Positions 26,011-34,457 of a stretch of DNA of 64,000 bases are shown here, in pieces. The DNA lies in NCBI GenBank assembly GCA_964569085.1, contig CAZMTA010000008.1:62001-126000 (forward strand), read 5' to 3'. The translations under genes were made by a program, and so were the position numbers. Source of the DNA: JAJCZZ01 sp964569085. Its GTDB lineage: Bacteria; Gemmatimonadota; Gemmatimonadetes; Longimicrobiales; Gaopeijiaceae. The notes under the pieces were generated by a model. That model did no database searches. It was not told the DNA's origin and was given only the letters and a program-made list of their open reading frames with translations. Position 1 is the first letter of the stretch. Every line of letters begins with the position of its first letter.

Positions 26011-26418
26011 ATGTTCCGCGTGCCCTCGCTCCGCTCCGCCCGTCCCGCCGGACGCCTCGCCGCCCTGGCCCTCGGGCTCCTCCTCACGGCCGGGTGCGCC
26101 TCCGCCGGCACCGCCGACGGTCCCTTCGACGACCGCTCCCAGGCCGACCAGATCCGCATCGAGGTGGAGAACCACAACTTCAGCGACGTCACGGTCTGGG
26201 CCGTCGTCCAGGGCGCCCGCCGCTCCCGTCTCGGCACCGTGCGCGGCAAGTCCGACTCGGTCTTCACCCTCCCCTGGGACTTCTCGCTGCCCCTGGCGCT
26301 GGAGCTCGACCTGGTGGCCGGGCCGCGCTGCACCACCGAGGAGCTCACCGTGGACCCCGGGGACTCGGTCCAGCTCCAGATCCAGGCCGCCTTCCTGGAC
26401 ACCCGCGGCTGCCGCTAG
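26011..26418 (+). CDS. Small lipoprotein of unknown function
   Basis: A 135-residue protein with a clear lipobox (LLTAGCASAG). The mature part is a small beta-rich domain (IRIEVENHNFSDVTVWAVVQGARRSRLGTV, seen in parts) with two cysteines, C after GPR and C near the end (TRGCR), which may form a disulfide. No family recognised; such proteins are frequent lipoproteins of this phylum. ATG 26011. Confidence 0.6.
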   Translation: MFRVPSLRSARPAGRLAALALGLLLTAGCASAGTADGPFDDRSQADQIRIEVENHNFSDVTVWAVVQGARRSRLGTVRGKSDSVFTLPWDFSLPLALELDLVAGPRCTTEELTVDPGDSVQLQIQAAFLDTRGCR

Positions 26419-26500
26419 GCGGGACGGCCCGTCGGGCCATGGCTCCGCCCGGGTGGGCGGGCCAGCTTGGATCCGGGGGGGGCCCCCGGCCCGACTCCCG

Positions 26501-27679
26501 TCAGTACAGGAGGTAGGGGGCCACCTCGGCCTCGAAGGCCGCGAGCTCGTCGTCCACCCCGGCCAGGACGGCGTCGGCGCCCTCGCCCGCGTCCACCCGG
26601 TGCCGGAGGGCCTCGGAGCCCCAGAGGATGTCGATGGGGGGCAGCCGCTCCTCGTACTCGTAGGGCGGGTCGTTCCAGCGGAAATCGTCGGGGGCCAGGG
26701 CGCGGGCCGCGGCCAGGACGGCCACGGCGGCCCGCACGGGGCGGAAGGCCTCCCGGTCCGTGGGGTGGAGCTGGACCCCGCCGCAGCGGACCCCGGCGTG
26801 CTTCTGGAACGTGGGCTCGAACCAGCAGGGGCGGATCCGCACGCCCGCCAGCGCCTCGGCTTCGAGGCGCTCCGCCAGCGCCTCGGGCTCCAGCCAGGGC
26901 GCGCCCACCAGCTCGAAGGGTCGGGTGGTCCCGCGCCCCTCGGACAGGTTGGTCCCCTCCAGGAGCACCGTGCCCGGGTAGACCTCGCACGACCCGGGGG
27001 TCGGGAGGTTGGGGCTGGGCATCACCCAGGGGAGGCCGGTGTCCGACCAGGCCATCCCCCGATCCCACCCGCGCATGGGCACCACCTCCAGCTCGACCTC
27101 GATCCCCCGCTCGCCCACCAGCCACCGGGCCAGCTCGCCCACGGTGAGCCCGTGGCGGAGCGGCACGGGGTGGAGCCCCACGAAGGACTCGAAGCCGGGC
27201 TTCAGGACCGGCCCCTCCCGCACGAGCCCCCCCACCGGGTTGGGCCGGTCGAGGACGACGAAGCGCACGCCGGCCTCGGCGCACGCCTCCATGGCCAGCG
27301 CCATGGTCCAGACGAAGGTGTAGACCCGCACCCCCACGTCCTGGAGGTCGAAGAGCACCACGTCGAGCCCGTCCAGCATGTCCGGCGTGGGCCGCCGGGT
27401 CTCGCTGTAGAGCGAGTGGACGGGAAGCCCGGTGCGGGGATCCGTGTAGTGCTCGCTCTCGATCATGTTGTCCTGCTTCTCCCCCCGGGCGCCGTGCTGG
27501 GGCCCGAAGAGGGTGCGCAGGCGCACCCCCCGGGCCAGGAGGGCGTCGGCGGCCAGCTCCAGTCCCGGGGTCACCGAGGCGGGGTGGAGGACGAGGCCGG
27601 CGGCGGCGCCGTCGAGGTGGGCGGGGTCGTCCTCCAGGAGGAGGCGCTCGAGTCCGGTCTGCACGCGGGGAGAGTCCAT
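26501..27679 (-). CDS. NamZ-family exo-beta-N-acetylmuramidase (DUF1343)
   Basis: A 392-residue protein of the DUF1343 family, whose Bacillus member NamZ removes terminal MurNAc from peptidoglycan fragments (glycoside hydrolase family 171). Family blocks: LRTLFGPQHGARGEKQDN, GLPVHSLYSETRRPT, LFDLQDVGVRVYTFVWTMA, LDRPNPVGG and LLEGTNLSEGRGTTRPFE. ATG 27679 is used; no strong signal peptide follows, so the enzyme may work inside the cell on recycled muropeptides, or the real start lies elsewhere. It is divergent from padR. Confidence 0.82.
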   Translation of the reverse strand: MDSPRVQTGLERLLLEDDPAHLDGAAAGLVLHPASVTPGLELAADALLARGVRLRTLFGPQHGARGEKQDNMIESEHYTDPRTGLPVHSLYSETRRPTPDMLDGLDVVLFDLQDVGVRVYTFVWTMALAMEACAEAGVRFVVLDRPNPVGGLVREGPVLKPGFESFVGLHPVPLRHGLTVGELARWLVGERGIEVELEVVPMRGWDRGMAWSDTGLPWVMPSPNLPTPGSCEVYPGTVLLEGTNLSEGRGTTRPFELVGAPWLEPEALAERLEAEALAGVRIRPCWFEPTFQKHAGVRCGGVQLHPTDREAFRPVRAAVAVLAAARALAPDDFRWNDPPYEYEERLPPIDILWGSEALRHRVDAGEGADAVLAGVDDELAAFEAEVAPYLLY

Positions 27680-27761
27680 GCCCGGAAGATAGGGGCTCCG
27701 GGCCCGGTCCGCCGCCGCCCCGGGGGACTCCCATTGACACCTTAGGGGAGCGCGACGAGCT

Positions 27762-27782
27762 TCCCCTATACGCTTTAGGGGA
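27762..27782. promoter_or_regulatory. Candidate PadR operator
   Basis: TCCCCTA (27762-27768) and TAGGGGA (27776-27782) form a perfect 7-bp inverted repeat with a 7-bp spacer, 43 bp before padR. A third half-site TTAGGGGA lies at 27742-27749, and a TTGACA -35-like box at 27734-27739 overlaps this cluster. Autoregulation by PadR is inferred. Confidence 0.55.
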
Positions 27783-27824
27783 GGCCCGATTCCCCTGCCA
27801 TCGTTCCCGACGCCGGACCGCCCC

Positions 27825-28166
27825 ATGACCCGACTCGACATCCTCCAGGGCACGCTCGACCTCCTGGTCCTGCGCACCGTCGCCGGCGCGCCCAAGCACG
27901 GCTACGCCATCGCCCGCGCCATCAAGGACGGCTCCGCCGAGGTCTTCCAGGTGGAGGAGGGAGCGCTCTACCCGGCCCTGCACCGCCTGGAGGCGAAGGG
28001 GTGGGTGGAGTCGAGCTGGGGCGTCTCGGAGAACAAGCGCCGGGCCAAGTTCTACGCCCTGACCGACCGGGGCGCCGAGGCGCTGGACGCGGAGCGGGAG
28101 ACGTGGGCCCGGTACGTGGCGGCCATGGAGCGGGTGATGACCGAGGCCGCGGGAGAGGCTTCGTGA
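27825..28166 (+). CDS. PadR-family transcription repressor
   Basis: A 113-residue winged-helix protein (LDILQGTLDLLVLRTVAGAPKHGYAIARAI, seen in parts; EGALYPALHRLEAKGWV; RRAKFYALTDRG). PadR proteins next to large MacB-like permeases are a hallmark of Acidobacteriota and Gemmatimonadota. Its stop overlaps the permease start (GTGA), so they are one unit. Ligand unknown; it likely represses the pair through the palindrome upstream. Confidence 0.93.
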   Translation: MTRLDILQGTLDLLVLRTVAGAPKHGYAIARAIKDGSAEVFQVEEGALYPALHRLEAKGWVESSWGVSENKRRAKFYALTDRGAEALDAERETWARYVAAMERVMTEAAGEAS

Positions 28167-30814
28167 GCCGGCGCCCCCTCGACGAGGACCGGGCCGAGGA
28201 GATCCGCCGGGACCAGCAGGTCGAGGCCGAGTTCCGCTCCCACGTGGCGCACCGGGTGGACGACCTGGTGGCCTCGGGCGTGCCCGAGGAGGAGGCGCGG
28301 CGCCAGGCGTGGGCCGAGTTCGGCGACCCCGCCCGCCTCAAGTCCGAGAGCCGGGAGGCCGCCGACGACGCGCGCCCGCCCCGCCGCCGCCGACCCGCCT
28401 GGATGGGGTGGCTGGACCGGCGGCGCCAGGACGTGGCCTTCGCGGTCCGGCACCTGGCCCGCCGCCCCGGCTACGCCGCGGCCGCCCTCCTGACCCTGGC
28501 GCTGGGCGTGGGGGGCGCCGCCACCATCGTGAGCGTCGTGGACGCCGTGGTGCTGGCCCCCCTCCCCTTCTCCGACCCCGACGAGGTGGTGTTCGTCGAG
28601 GCCCGGACCCACCTGGGCGAGCCCTTCTCCGTGGCCGAGCCCCAGTACCTGGACTGGCGCGACGAGGCGCGGAGCTTCGACGGGCTGGCGGCGTGGTGGG
28701 GGCGGACCGGCACGCTCGGGACCTCCGCCGGGCCCCGGAGCGTCCGGGTCATGGGCGTCACCCACGACCTCCTTCCGGTGCTGGGGCTCTCCCCGGCCCT
28801 CGGCCGGGGCATCCGGCCCGAGGAGGACCGGGAGGACGGGCCGCGCACCGTGGCCCTGCTCAGCCACGACGCGTGGGTCCGGGACTGGGGCTCGGACCCC
28901 GACGTGCTGGGCCGCCGCCTGGAGCTGAACGGCGCCACGCTGGAGGTGGTGGGCGTGGCCCCCGCCGCGCTGGAGGTGGTGGCGCCCGACGCCGACGTCC
29001 TGGTGCCCATGAACCCCTCCCGCGCCATGGAGATGCGCGGCGAGCACCACGTCACGCTGGTGGGCCGCCTGGCCCCCGGCGCCACCGCGGCCCAGGCCGA
29101 CGCCGACCTCGACGCGCTCCAGGCCGAGCTCGGGCGCGTCCACCAGGTGGACGTGGGCTGGGGCGCCAACGTGCACGAGGCCCGCGCCTACCTCCTGGGG
29201 GAATCCACGATCCGGGCGGGGTGGGTGCTCCTGGGCGCGGCGGGGCTCCTCCTCCTCATGGCGTGCGTGAACGTGGCCAACTTCCTCCTGGTCCGGGCGA
29301 CGGCGCGGGGCGGCGAGATGGGGCTGCGCCAGGCGCTGGGCGCGGGCTCGTCCCGCCTCGCGGCCCAGCTCCTCACCGAGAGCTCCGTCCTGGCCGTGGC
29401 CGGTGGGCTCCTCGGGCTGGGCCTCACCGTCCTGGCCCTCCCCGCGGTGCGGGCCCTGAGCGGCGGGCGGATCCCCCGGATCGAGTCGGCCTCGGTGGAC
29501 GGGGCCACCCTCCTGGCCTGCCTCGGGGCGGTGGCCCTGGCCACCCTCGCGTCGGGCGCGGCCCCCGTGCTGCGGCTCCGGGGCCAGGATCCGGCCGGAG
29601 CCCTGCGCCGGGGCGGGCGGGGCGGAAGCGGCGACGGCCGCGGCCTCCGCTCGCTCCTGGTGGCGGCGCAGGTGGGGCTCACCGTGGTGCTGCTGGTGGG
29701 GAGCGGGCTCCTCTTCCGCTCCTTCGCGGCGCTGACGGCGGTGGATCCGGGCTTCGAGCCCGAGGGGACGCTGGCCGTCCAGCTCAGCATGCCCGACGGC
29801 GCGTTCACCTGGGAGGAGCGGCGGGAGGTGCTGCCGCGGATCCGTGAGGCCGTCCTGTCGGCGCCCGGCGTGACCGCGGCCGGAGCCACCGCCGTGGATC
29901 CCTTCAGCGGGACCAGCCTGGCCAACTTCGTGGCCCGGGAGGACGCGCTGCCCGACGGGCAGGACGGCTTCACGCCCATCGTCTGGCGGGTCGTCACGCC
30001 CGGTTTCTTCCAGGCCATGGGCATGGAGCTGCGCGGCGGACGGGTGTTCCGGGACGGCGACGGCTGGGACGGCGGCCGGACGCCGGTGGTGGTGGACGAG
30101 ACGCTGGCCGACCGGCTGTGGCCGGAGGGGGACGCGGTGGGCCGGACGCTGGTGTGGAACGACCCCCAGGGGAGCCGCCTCACGGTGGTGGGCGTCGTGG
30201 AGAACCTGCGGGACGTGGCGCTCGACGAGGATCCCCTCCCCATGGTCTACCGGACCCACGAGCAGATCCCGTGGGCGGCGATGACCGTGGTGGCCCGGGT
30301 CGACGGGGACCCCCTCCTGGCCGCCGAGGGCATCCGCGCCCGCCTCCGCGAGGCGCTCCCCGCCCTTCCGGTGCCCGAGATGCGGTCGCTGGAGGCGAAC
30401 CTGGCCCGGGCCGTGGCCGAGCCCCGCTTCAACCTGGCCCTCCTGGGCGTGTTCGCGGCGCTGGGGCTGGTGATGGCCGTGGTGGGGGTCTACGGGCTCA
30501 CCGCCTTCGATGTCCGCCGGCGCTTCCGGGAGATCGGGATCCGGGTCTCGCTGGGCGCCCGGCCCGAGGCCATCCGGCGCATGATCGTGCGCCAGCGCCT
30601 GGCGCTGGCCGGGATGGGCGCCGCGGCCGGCCTCGCCCTGGCCTGGCCCGCCACCCGGTGGCTGGAGGCCCTCCTCTTCGAGGTGCCGCGGACCGACCCC
30701 GTCACCTGGGCGGGGGTGCTCGTGGTGGTCGGGGTGAGCGCCTCCGCGGCGGCCTGGTTCCCCACGGGGGCGGCCACCCGGGTGGATGCCAGCGAGGTGT
30801 TGAGCCGGGAGTAG
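28163..30814 (+). CDS. ADOP-type MacB/FtsX-like permease
   Basis: An 883-residue inner-membrane protein. Residues 1-80 form a soluble head (RAEEIRRDQQVEAEFRSHV; VPEEEARRQAWAEFGD) typical of ADOP permeases. After it come helix 1 (AALLTLALGVGGAATIVSVVDAV), a MacB periplasmic core, three helices around 350-440, another periplasmic core, and three C-terminal helices (ALGLVMAVVGVYGLTA). No ATPase domain is in the protein or next to it, as usual for this group. GTG 28163 overlaps the padR stop. The cargo is unknown; relatives act in lipid, peptide or drug efflux. Confidence 0.9.
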   Translation: MSRRPLDEDRAEEIRRDQQVEAEFRSHVAHRVDDLVASGVPEEEARRQAWAEFGDPARLKSESREAADDARPPRRRRPAWMGWLDRRRQDVAFAVRHLARRPGYAAAALLTLALGVGGAATIVSVVDAVVLAPLPFSDPDEVVFVEARTHLGEPFSVAEPQYLDWRDEARSFDGLAAWWGRTGTLGTSAGPRSVRVMGVTHDLLPVLGLSPALGRGIRPEEDREDGPRTVALLSHDAWVRDWGSDPDVLGRRLELNGATLEVVGVAPAALEVVAPDADVLVPMNPSRAMEMRGEHHVTLVGRLAPGATAAQADADLDALQAELGRVHQVDVGWGANVHEARAYLLGESTIRAGWVLLGAAGLLLLMACVNVANFLLVRATARGGEMGLRQALGAGSSRLAAQLLTESSVLAVAGGLLGLGLTVLALPAVRALSGGRIPRIESASVDGATLLACLGAVALATLASGAAPVLRLRGQDPAGALRRGGRGGSGDGRGLRSLLVAAQVGLTVVLLVGSGLLFRSFAALTAVDPGFEPEGTLAVQLSMPDGAFTWEERREVLPRIREAVLSAPGVTAAGATAVDPFSGTSLANFVAREDALPDGQDGFTPIVWRVVTPGFFQAMGMELRGGRVFRDGDGWDGGRTPVVVDETLADRLWPEGDAVGRTLVWNDPQGSRLTVVGVVENLRDVALDEDPLPMVYRTHEQIPWAAMTVVARVDGDPLLAAEGIRARLREALPALPVPEMRSLEANLARAVAEPRFNLALLGVFAALGLVMAVVGVYGLTAFDVRRRFREIGIRVSLGARPEAIRRMIVRQRLALAGMGAAAGLALAWPATRWLEALLFEVPRTDPVTWAGVLVVVGVSASAAAWFPTGAATRVDASEVLSRE

Positions 30815-30911
30815 TCGGCCGGGGCCACCCGCCCCCACTCCCTCCCGCCCGGGGCCTTTCCTAGCTTTCGGGGATCCTGCCCGCACACCGATCCAAAGGG
30901 AGGACCCCGCC

Positions 30912-32594
30912 ATGCCGTACCGCTTCCGGCTCTCCGCCGCCCTCGCCGGCGCGCTGCTCCTCGCCGCCTGCACCGGCGGCGCCGACGCCCCCGCCGACGA
31001 CGCCTCTTCCCCGGACGAGCCCTCCATGCAAGCCCTCGTCGACCAGTACGCCACGGTCCGCCTCGACGCCGACGTCTCGCACCTCTCGGAGGAGGAGCGG
31101 GAGGTGGTCCGCCTCCTCATCCAGGCGGTGCGGCCCATGGACGACGTCTTCTGGGTGCAGGCCTGGGGAGATCGGGACTCGGCCATGGCGCTGGCCGACG
31201 GAGACGCGGCCACCCGGCGCTACCTGGAGATCAACTACGGGCCGTGGGACCGGCTCCGGGGGGACCAGCCCTTCGTGGAGGGGGTGGGTCCGAAGCCGGC
31301 GGGGGCCAACTTCTACCCCACGGACATGACCGCCTCGGAGCTGGAGGAGGCCGCGGCCGACCGGCCCGAGCTGGAGAGCCTCTACACCCTGGTGCGCCGG
31401 GACGACGAGGGAGGCCTCGAGGCCGTGCCCTACCACGAGGCCTTCGCCGAGGCCCACGCCGCCTCCGCCGCCCTCCTCCGCGAGGCCGCCGGGACCACCT
31501 CGGACGAGGCGCTGGCCCGCTACCTCTCGCTGCGCGCCGACGCCCTGGAGGACGACGAGTACCAGGCCAGCGACATGGCGTGGCTCGACATGAAGGAGAA
31601 CTCCCTGGACCTCGTCGTCGGCCCCATCGAGACGTACGAGGACCAGCTCTTCGGCTACAAGGCGGCCCACGAGGGCTACGTGCTCCTCAAGGACATGGAG
31701 TGGAGCGAGCGGCTCTCGCGCTTTGCGTCCCTGCTGCCGTCCCTGCAGGAGGGGCTGCCCGTCCCGGCCGAGTACAAGGCCGAGACCCCGGGCACCGACT
31801 CGGACCTGAACGCCTACGACGTGGTCTACTACGCCGGCGACGCCAACGCGGGCTCCAAGACCATCGCCATCAACCTCCCCAACGACGAGGAGGTCCAGCT
31901 CGCCAAGGGGACCCGGCGGCTCCAGCTCAAGAACGCCATGCGCGCCAAGTTCGACGAGATCATGGTGCCCATCGCCGGGGCGCTCATCGCCGAGGACCAG
32001 CGGCAGCACGTCACCTTCGACGCCTTCTTCGGCAACACCATGTTCCACGAGGTGGCCCACGGCCTGGGCATCAAGAACACCCTGGACGGCGAGGGCACGG
32101 TGCGTGAGGCGCTCCGGGAGCACGCCTCGCCCATGGAGGAGGGGAAGGCGGATGTCGTGGGGCTCTACATGGTGGAGCGGCTCTTCGAGGACGGGGAGCT
32201 CACCGAGGGCTCCATCGAGGACCACTACGTGACCTTCCTGGCCGGCATCTTCCGCTCGGTGCGCTTCGGCGCCTCCAGCGCCCACGGCCGCGCCAACATG
32301 GTCCGCTTCAACTACTTCCAGGAGCAGGGCGCCTTTTCCCGCGACCCGGAGACCGGCACGTACCGCGTGGACTTCGAGGCCATGGACCAGGCGGTGGACT
32401 CCCTCTCCGCGCTGATCCTCACCCTCCAGGGCGACGGCGACTACGAGGGCGTCGGGACCCTCATGGAGCAGCGGGGCGTGGTGCCCGCCGAGCTCCAGGC
32501 CGACCTGGACCGGCTGGACGGGATGGGCATCCCCCGGGACATCGTCTTCGAGCAGGGCGAGAGCGTCCTGTTCGGCGAGCGCTCCCAGCGCTGA
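30912..32594 (+). CDS. M49-like (dipeptidyl-peptidase III-type) zinc peptidase lipoprotein
   Basis: A 560-residue exported peptidase. Lipobox LLLAACTGG. Zinc site HEVAH at 379-383 (catalytic Glu380) and the third-ligand motif MEEGKAD near 409, the arrangement of family M49 with HExxH in place of the classical HExxGH. The HExxH form is known in bacterial M49 relatives. It probably trims peptides in the periplasm. ATG 30912 follows AAAGGGAGGA. A strong hairpin follows the stop. Confidence 0.82.
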   Translation: MPYRFRLSAALAGALLLAACTGGADAPADDASSPDEPSMQALVDQYATVRLDADVSHLSEEEREVVRLLIQAVRPMDDVFWVQAWGDRDSAMALADGDAATRRYLEINYGPWDRLRGDQPFVEGVGPKPAGANFYPTDMTASELEEAAADRPELESLYTLVRRDDEGGLEAVPYHEAFAEAHAASAALLREAAGTTSDEALARYLSLRADALEDDEYQASDMAWLDMKENSLDLVVGPIETYEDQLFGYKAAHEGYVLLKDMEWSERLSRFASLLPSLQEGLPVPAEYKAETPGTDSDLNAYDVVYYAGDANAGSKTIAINLPNDEEVQLAKGTRRLQLKNAMRAKFDEIMVPIAGALIAEDQRQHVTFDAFFGNTMFHEVAHGLGIKNTLDGEGTVREALREHASPMEEGKADVVGLYMVERLFEDGELTEGSIEDHYVTFLAGIFRSVRFGASSAHGRANMVRFNYFQEQGAFSRDPETGTYRVDFEAMDQAVDSLSALILTLQGDGDYEGVGTLMEQRGVVPAELQADLDRLDGMGIPRDIVFEQGESVLFGERSQR

Positions 32595-32599
32595 CGGTG

Positions 32600-32629
32600 C
32601 GGGCCCGCCGCCTCCCGGCGGCGGGCCCG
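32600..32629. terminator. Hairpin terminator after the M49 peptidase
   Basis: A 13-bp perfect inverted repeat (32600-32612 with 32617-32629, arms of G and C only) and TCCC loop, 5 bp after the stop. No U tract, common in very GC-rich genomes. Confidence 0.55.
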
Positions 32630-32648
32630 TCTCCGGCGGGCGCGGCCC

Positions 32649-33077
32649 TCAGCCGAGCTCGCCGTCCAGGAGGGCCAGGATGGCGCCCCAGCCGTCCCGG
32701 TGGTTCTCCGCCGACTCCTCCGAGGGGAGCCCCTCGTGGGTCAGCACCACCTCGGTGCCTCCGTCCACGGGGAGGAAGTCCACCCGCACCCGGGTGGGCT
32801 CGTCGAAGTGGGGCGCGTCCCAGGTGAAGACCAGCCGCCGGGGCCGGTCCACCACCTCGTAGGTGCCGGTGTGGAGGATCGACTCCTCTCCCAGGATCAT
32901 GTCGATGGAGAACGTGCCCCCGACCCGGGCGTCCAGCTCGACCCGGGCGTCGGTGGTGGGGCCGGGGCGCATCCACGCCTCCATCCCCCGGGCGTCGGTC
33001 CAGGCGTCGAAGAGACGCTCGGGCGGGTGGGCGTAGCGGTGGCGGACCTCGAGGGACGGGGCGTCGTCGGGGCTCAT
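32649..33077 (-). CDS. SRPBCC/AHSA1 (START-like) domain protein
   Basis: A 142-residue protein with the AHSA1 pattern: VRHRYAHPPERLFDAWTD, MEAWMRPGP, GGTFSIDM, TYEVVDRPRRLVFTWD and the C-terminal HRDGWGAILALLDGEL. These fold into a cavity for hydrophobic ligands. ATG 33077 overlaps the ArsR stop (ATGA); ArsR-plus-SRPBCC pairs are a common two-gene unit. Ligand unknown. Confidence 0.88.
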   Translation of the reverse strand: MSPDDAPSLEVRHRYAHPPERLFDAWTDARGMEAWMRPGPTTDARVELDARVGGTFSIDMILGEESILHTGTYEVVDRPRRLVFTWDAPHFDEPTRVRVDFLPVDGGTEVVLTHEGLPSEESAENHRDGWGAILALLDGELG

Positions 33078-33430
33078 GGCTCCTCCTTCCGGGAGTCGGA
33101 CGTGTCGTCGAGGTACGCCTCCAGCCCTTCCAGCGACTCGGACCAGAAGGTGGCATAGGCCTCCATCCAGGTGCGAGCGGCAAGGAGGGCCCGCAGGTCC
33201 GGCGCGCAGAGGTGCGCCCGACCCTCCCGGCGGCGGCGCATGAGGCCCGCCCGCTCCAGGATCTTCAGGTGCTTCGACACCTGGTTCAGGGAGACGTCGA
33301 AGCCCTCGGCCAGCTCCGTCACCCGGGCCTCCCCCTCCTCCGCCATGCGTCGCAGCAGGCGACGGCGGTCGGGGTGCGCCAGGGCGAGGAAGACGGCGTC
33401 GAGCTCGGCCTCGGATATATTCAACTTCAT
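33074..33430 (-). CDS. ArsR-family winged-helix regulator
   Basis: A 118-residue regulator: LALAHPDRRRLLRRMAEEGEARVTELAE, seen in parts, then SLNQVSKHLKILERAGLMRRRREGR. No metal-binding CxC is present, so it is not a metal sensor of the classic type. First gene of the unit with the SRPBCC protein. The start codon lies inside a palindrome that looks like its own operator. Confidence 0.92.
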   Translation of the reverse strand: MKLNISEAELDAVFLALAHPDRRRLLRRMAEEGEARVTELAEGFDVSLNQVSKHLKILERAGLMRRRREGRAHLCAPDLRALLAARTWMEAYATFWSESLEGLEAYLDDTSDSRKEEP

Positions 33431-33438
33431 GGTTGAAT
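33419..33438. promoter_or_regulatory. ArsR operator across the arsR start codon
   Basis: ATTCAAC-TTCATG-GTTGAAT is a perfect 7-bp inverted repeat with a 6-bp spacer; the spacer contains the start codon (33428-33430, minus strand). It is the only AT-rich segment nearby. Binding would block both transcription and possibly a near-leaderless start. Confidence 0.65.
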
Positions 33439-33583
33439 GTTAACCCGCGGCCCGGCGTCGGTCAAGGCATGCATGGTGGAGACGCCCCTTCTCCCCGATC
33501 TTGGGCTTCCGGGAAAGTCCGGTGGTCTCCCGTCGTAGGGACGGGGTGCACCGGGCACGAACCCCACCACAGGAGCGACACCC

Positions 33584-34147
33584 ATGAAGCGAGCCCTCAT
33601 CCTCACCGCGGCCCTCTGCCTGGCCGCCGTGCCGGCCTCGGCGCAGATGGACCACGACATGGACCACGAGATGGACCACGACGCCATGCACGCGGGGGCC
33701 TCCCTCGAGGCCATCACCGGTCTCTACCAGACGGTTCGGGGCTACCTCATGGCCACCGCCGAGCAGGCGAGCCAGGAGCTCTACGACTACCGCCCCACCG
33801 ACGAAGTCCGGTCCTTCGGCGAGATCCTGGGCCACGTGGCCAACGCCGGCTACCTCTTCTGCGGCAACGCGGTGGGCGAGGAGCCCCCCCAGCGCGGCAA
33901 CGCCGAGCAGCTCGGGAGCAAGGCCGAGATCGTGGCGGCGCTGCGGGACTCCTTCGAGTTCTGCGATCGCGCCCACGGGATGGACGCGGACCGGGCGGGC
34001 GAGGCCGTGTCCTTCTTCGGGCAGGACCACACCCGCCTCTCGGTCCTGGCCTTCAACATGGGCCACGACTTCGAGCACTACGGGAACCTGGTGACCTACA
34101 TGCGCATCAACGGGATGGTGCCGCCGTCGAGCCAGGGGCAGCAGTAG
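33584..34147 (+). CDS. Periplasmic DinB-family protein with Met/Asp/His-rich head
   Basis: A 187-residue DinB-fold protein. Signal peptide KRALILTAALCLAAVPASAQ, then QMDHDMDHEMDHDAMH, a metal-binding-like stretch, then four-helix-bundle segments: TGLYQTVRGYLMATAEQ, FGEILGHVANAGYLFC, and LAFNMGHDFEHYGNLV with the conserved histidines. DinB enzymes use a metal and often a thiol cofactor; an exported one is less usual. ATG 33584 follows AGGAGCGACACC. Confidence 0.85.
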   Translation: MKRALILTAALCLAAVPASAQMDHDMDHEMDHDAMHAGASLEAITGLYQTVRGYLMATAEQASQELYDYRPTDEVRSFGEILGHVANAGYLFCGNAVGEEPPQRGNAEQLGSKAEIVAALRDSFEFCDRAHGMDADRAGEAVSFFGQDHTRLSVLAFNMGHDFEHYGNLVTYMRINGMVPPSSQGQQ

Positions 34148-34169
34148 CCGGCGCCGCCCGCCCGGCCGC

Positions 34170-34457
34170 CTAGGCCGGCGGGGGCGCGTTCCGCCCGGAG
34201 GCCCCCGGCAGCTCGGGGTCGTCCCCCACGCCCTCCCCGGCCCCCCGGTCGGGGAGGGCTTCGTTCTTCTGGTCCGCCCGGCGGTCCTTCCAGCTCCCCA
34301 GGAGGAGCGTCACGGCGCCCAGGAGGATCTCGTCCAGGAAGGGGATCACGTCCGGGATCGCCAGGTCCAGGCCGAAGAGGGCCAGGACGAGCACGAAGAG
34401 CTGCGGGAAGCGCAGGCGGCCGAGGAAGCGGCGGAACAGGCTCTGGCGGAGGCTCAC
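34170..34457 (-). CDS. Small inner-membrane protein (DUF6116-like)
   Basis: A 95-residue protein starting at GTG 34457, overlapping the stop of the M20 peptidase (GTGA). Two hydrophobic segments, FPQLFVLVLALFGLDLAIPD and FLDEILLGAVTLLLGSW, joined by a short loop, then a charged, disordered tail. The LRFPQLFVLV and PFLDEILLG segments resemble DUF6116, recalled from memory only. Function unknown; coupled to the peptidase. Confidence 0.65.
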   Translation of the reverse strand: MSLRQSLFRRFLGRLRFPQLFVLVLALFGLDLAIPDVIPFLDEILLGAVTLLLGSWKDRRADQKNEALPDRGAGEGVGDDPELPGASGRNAPPPA

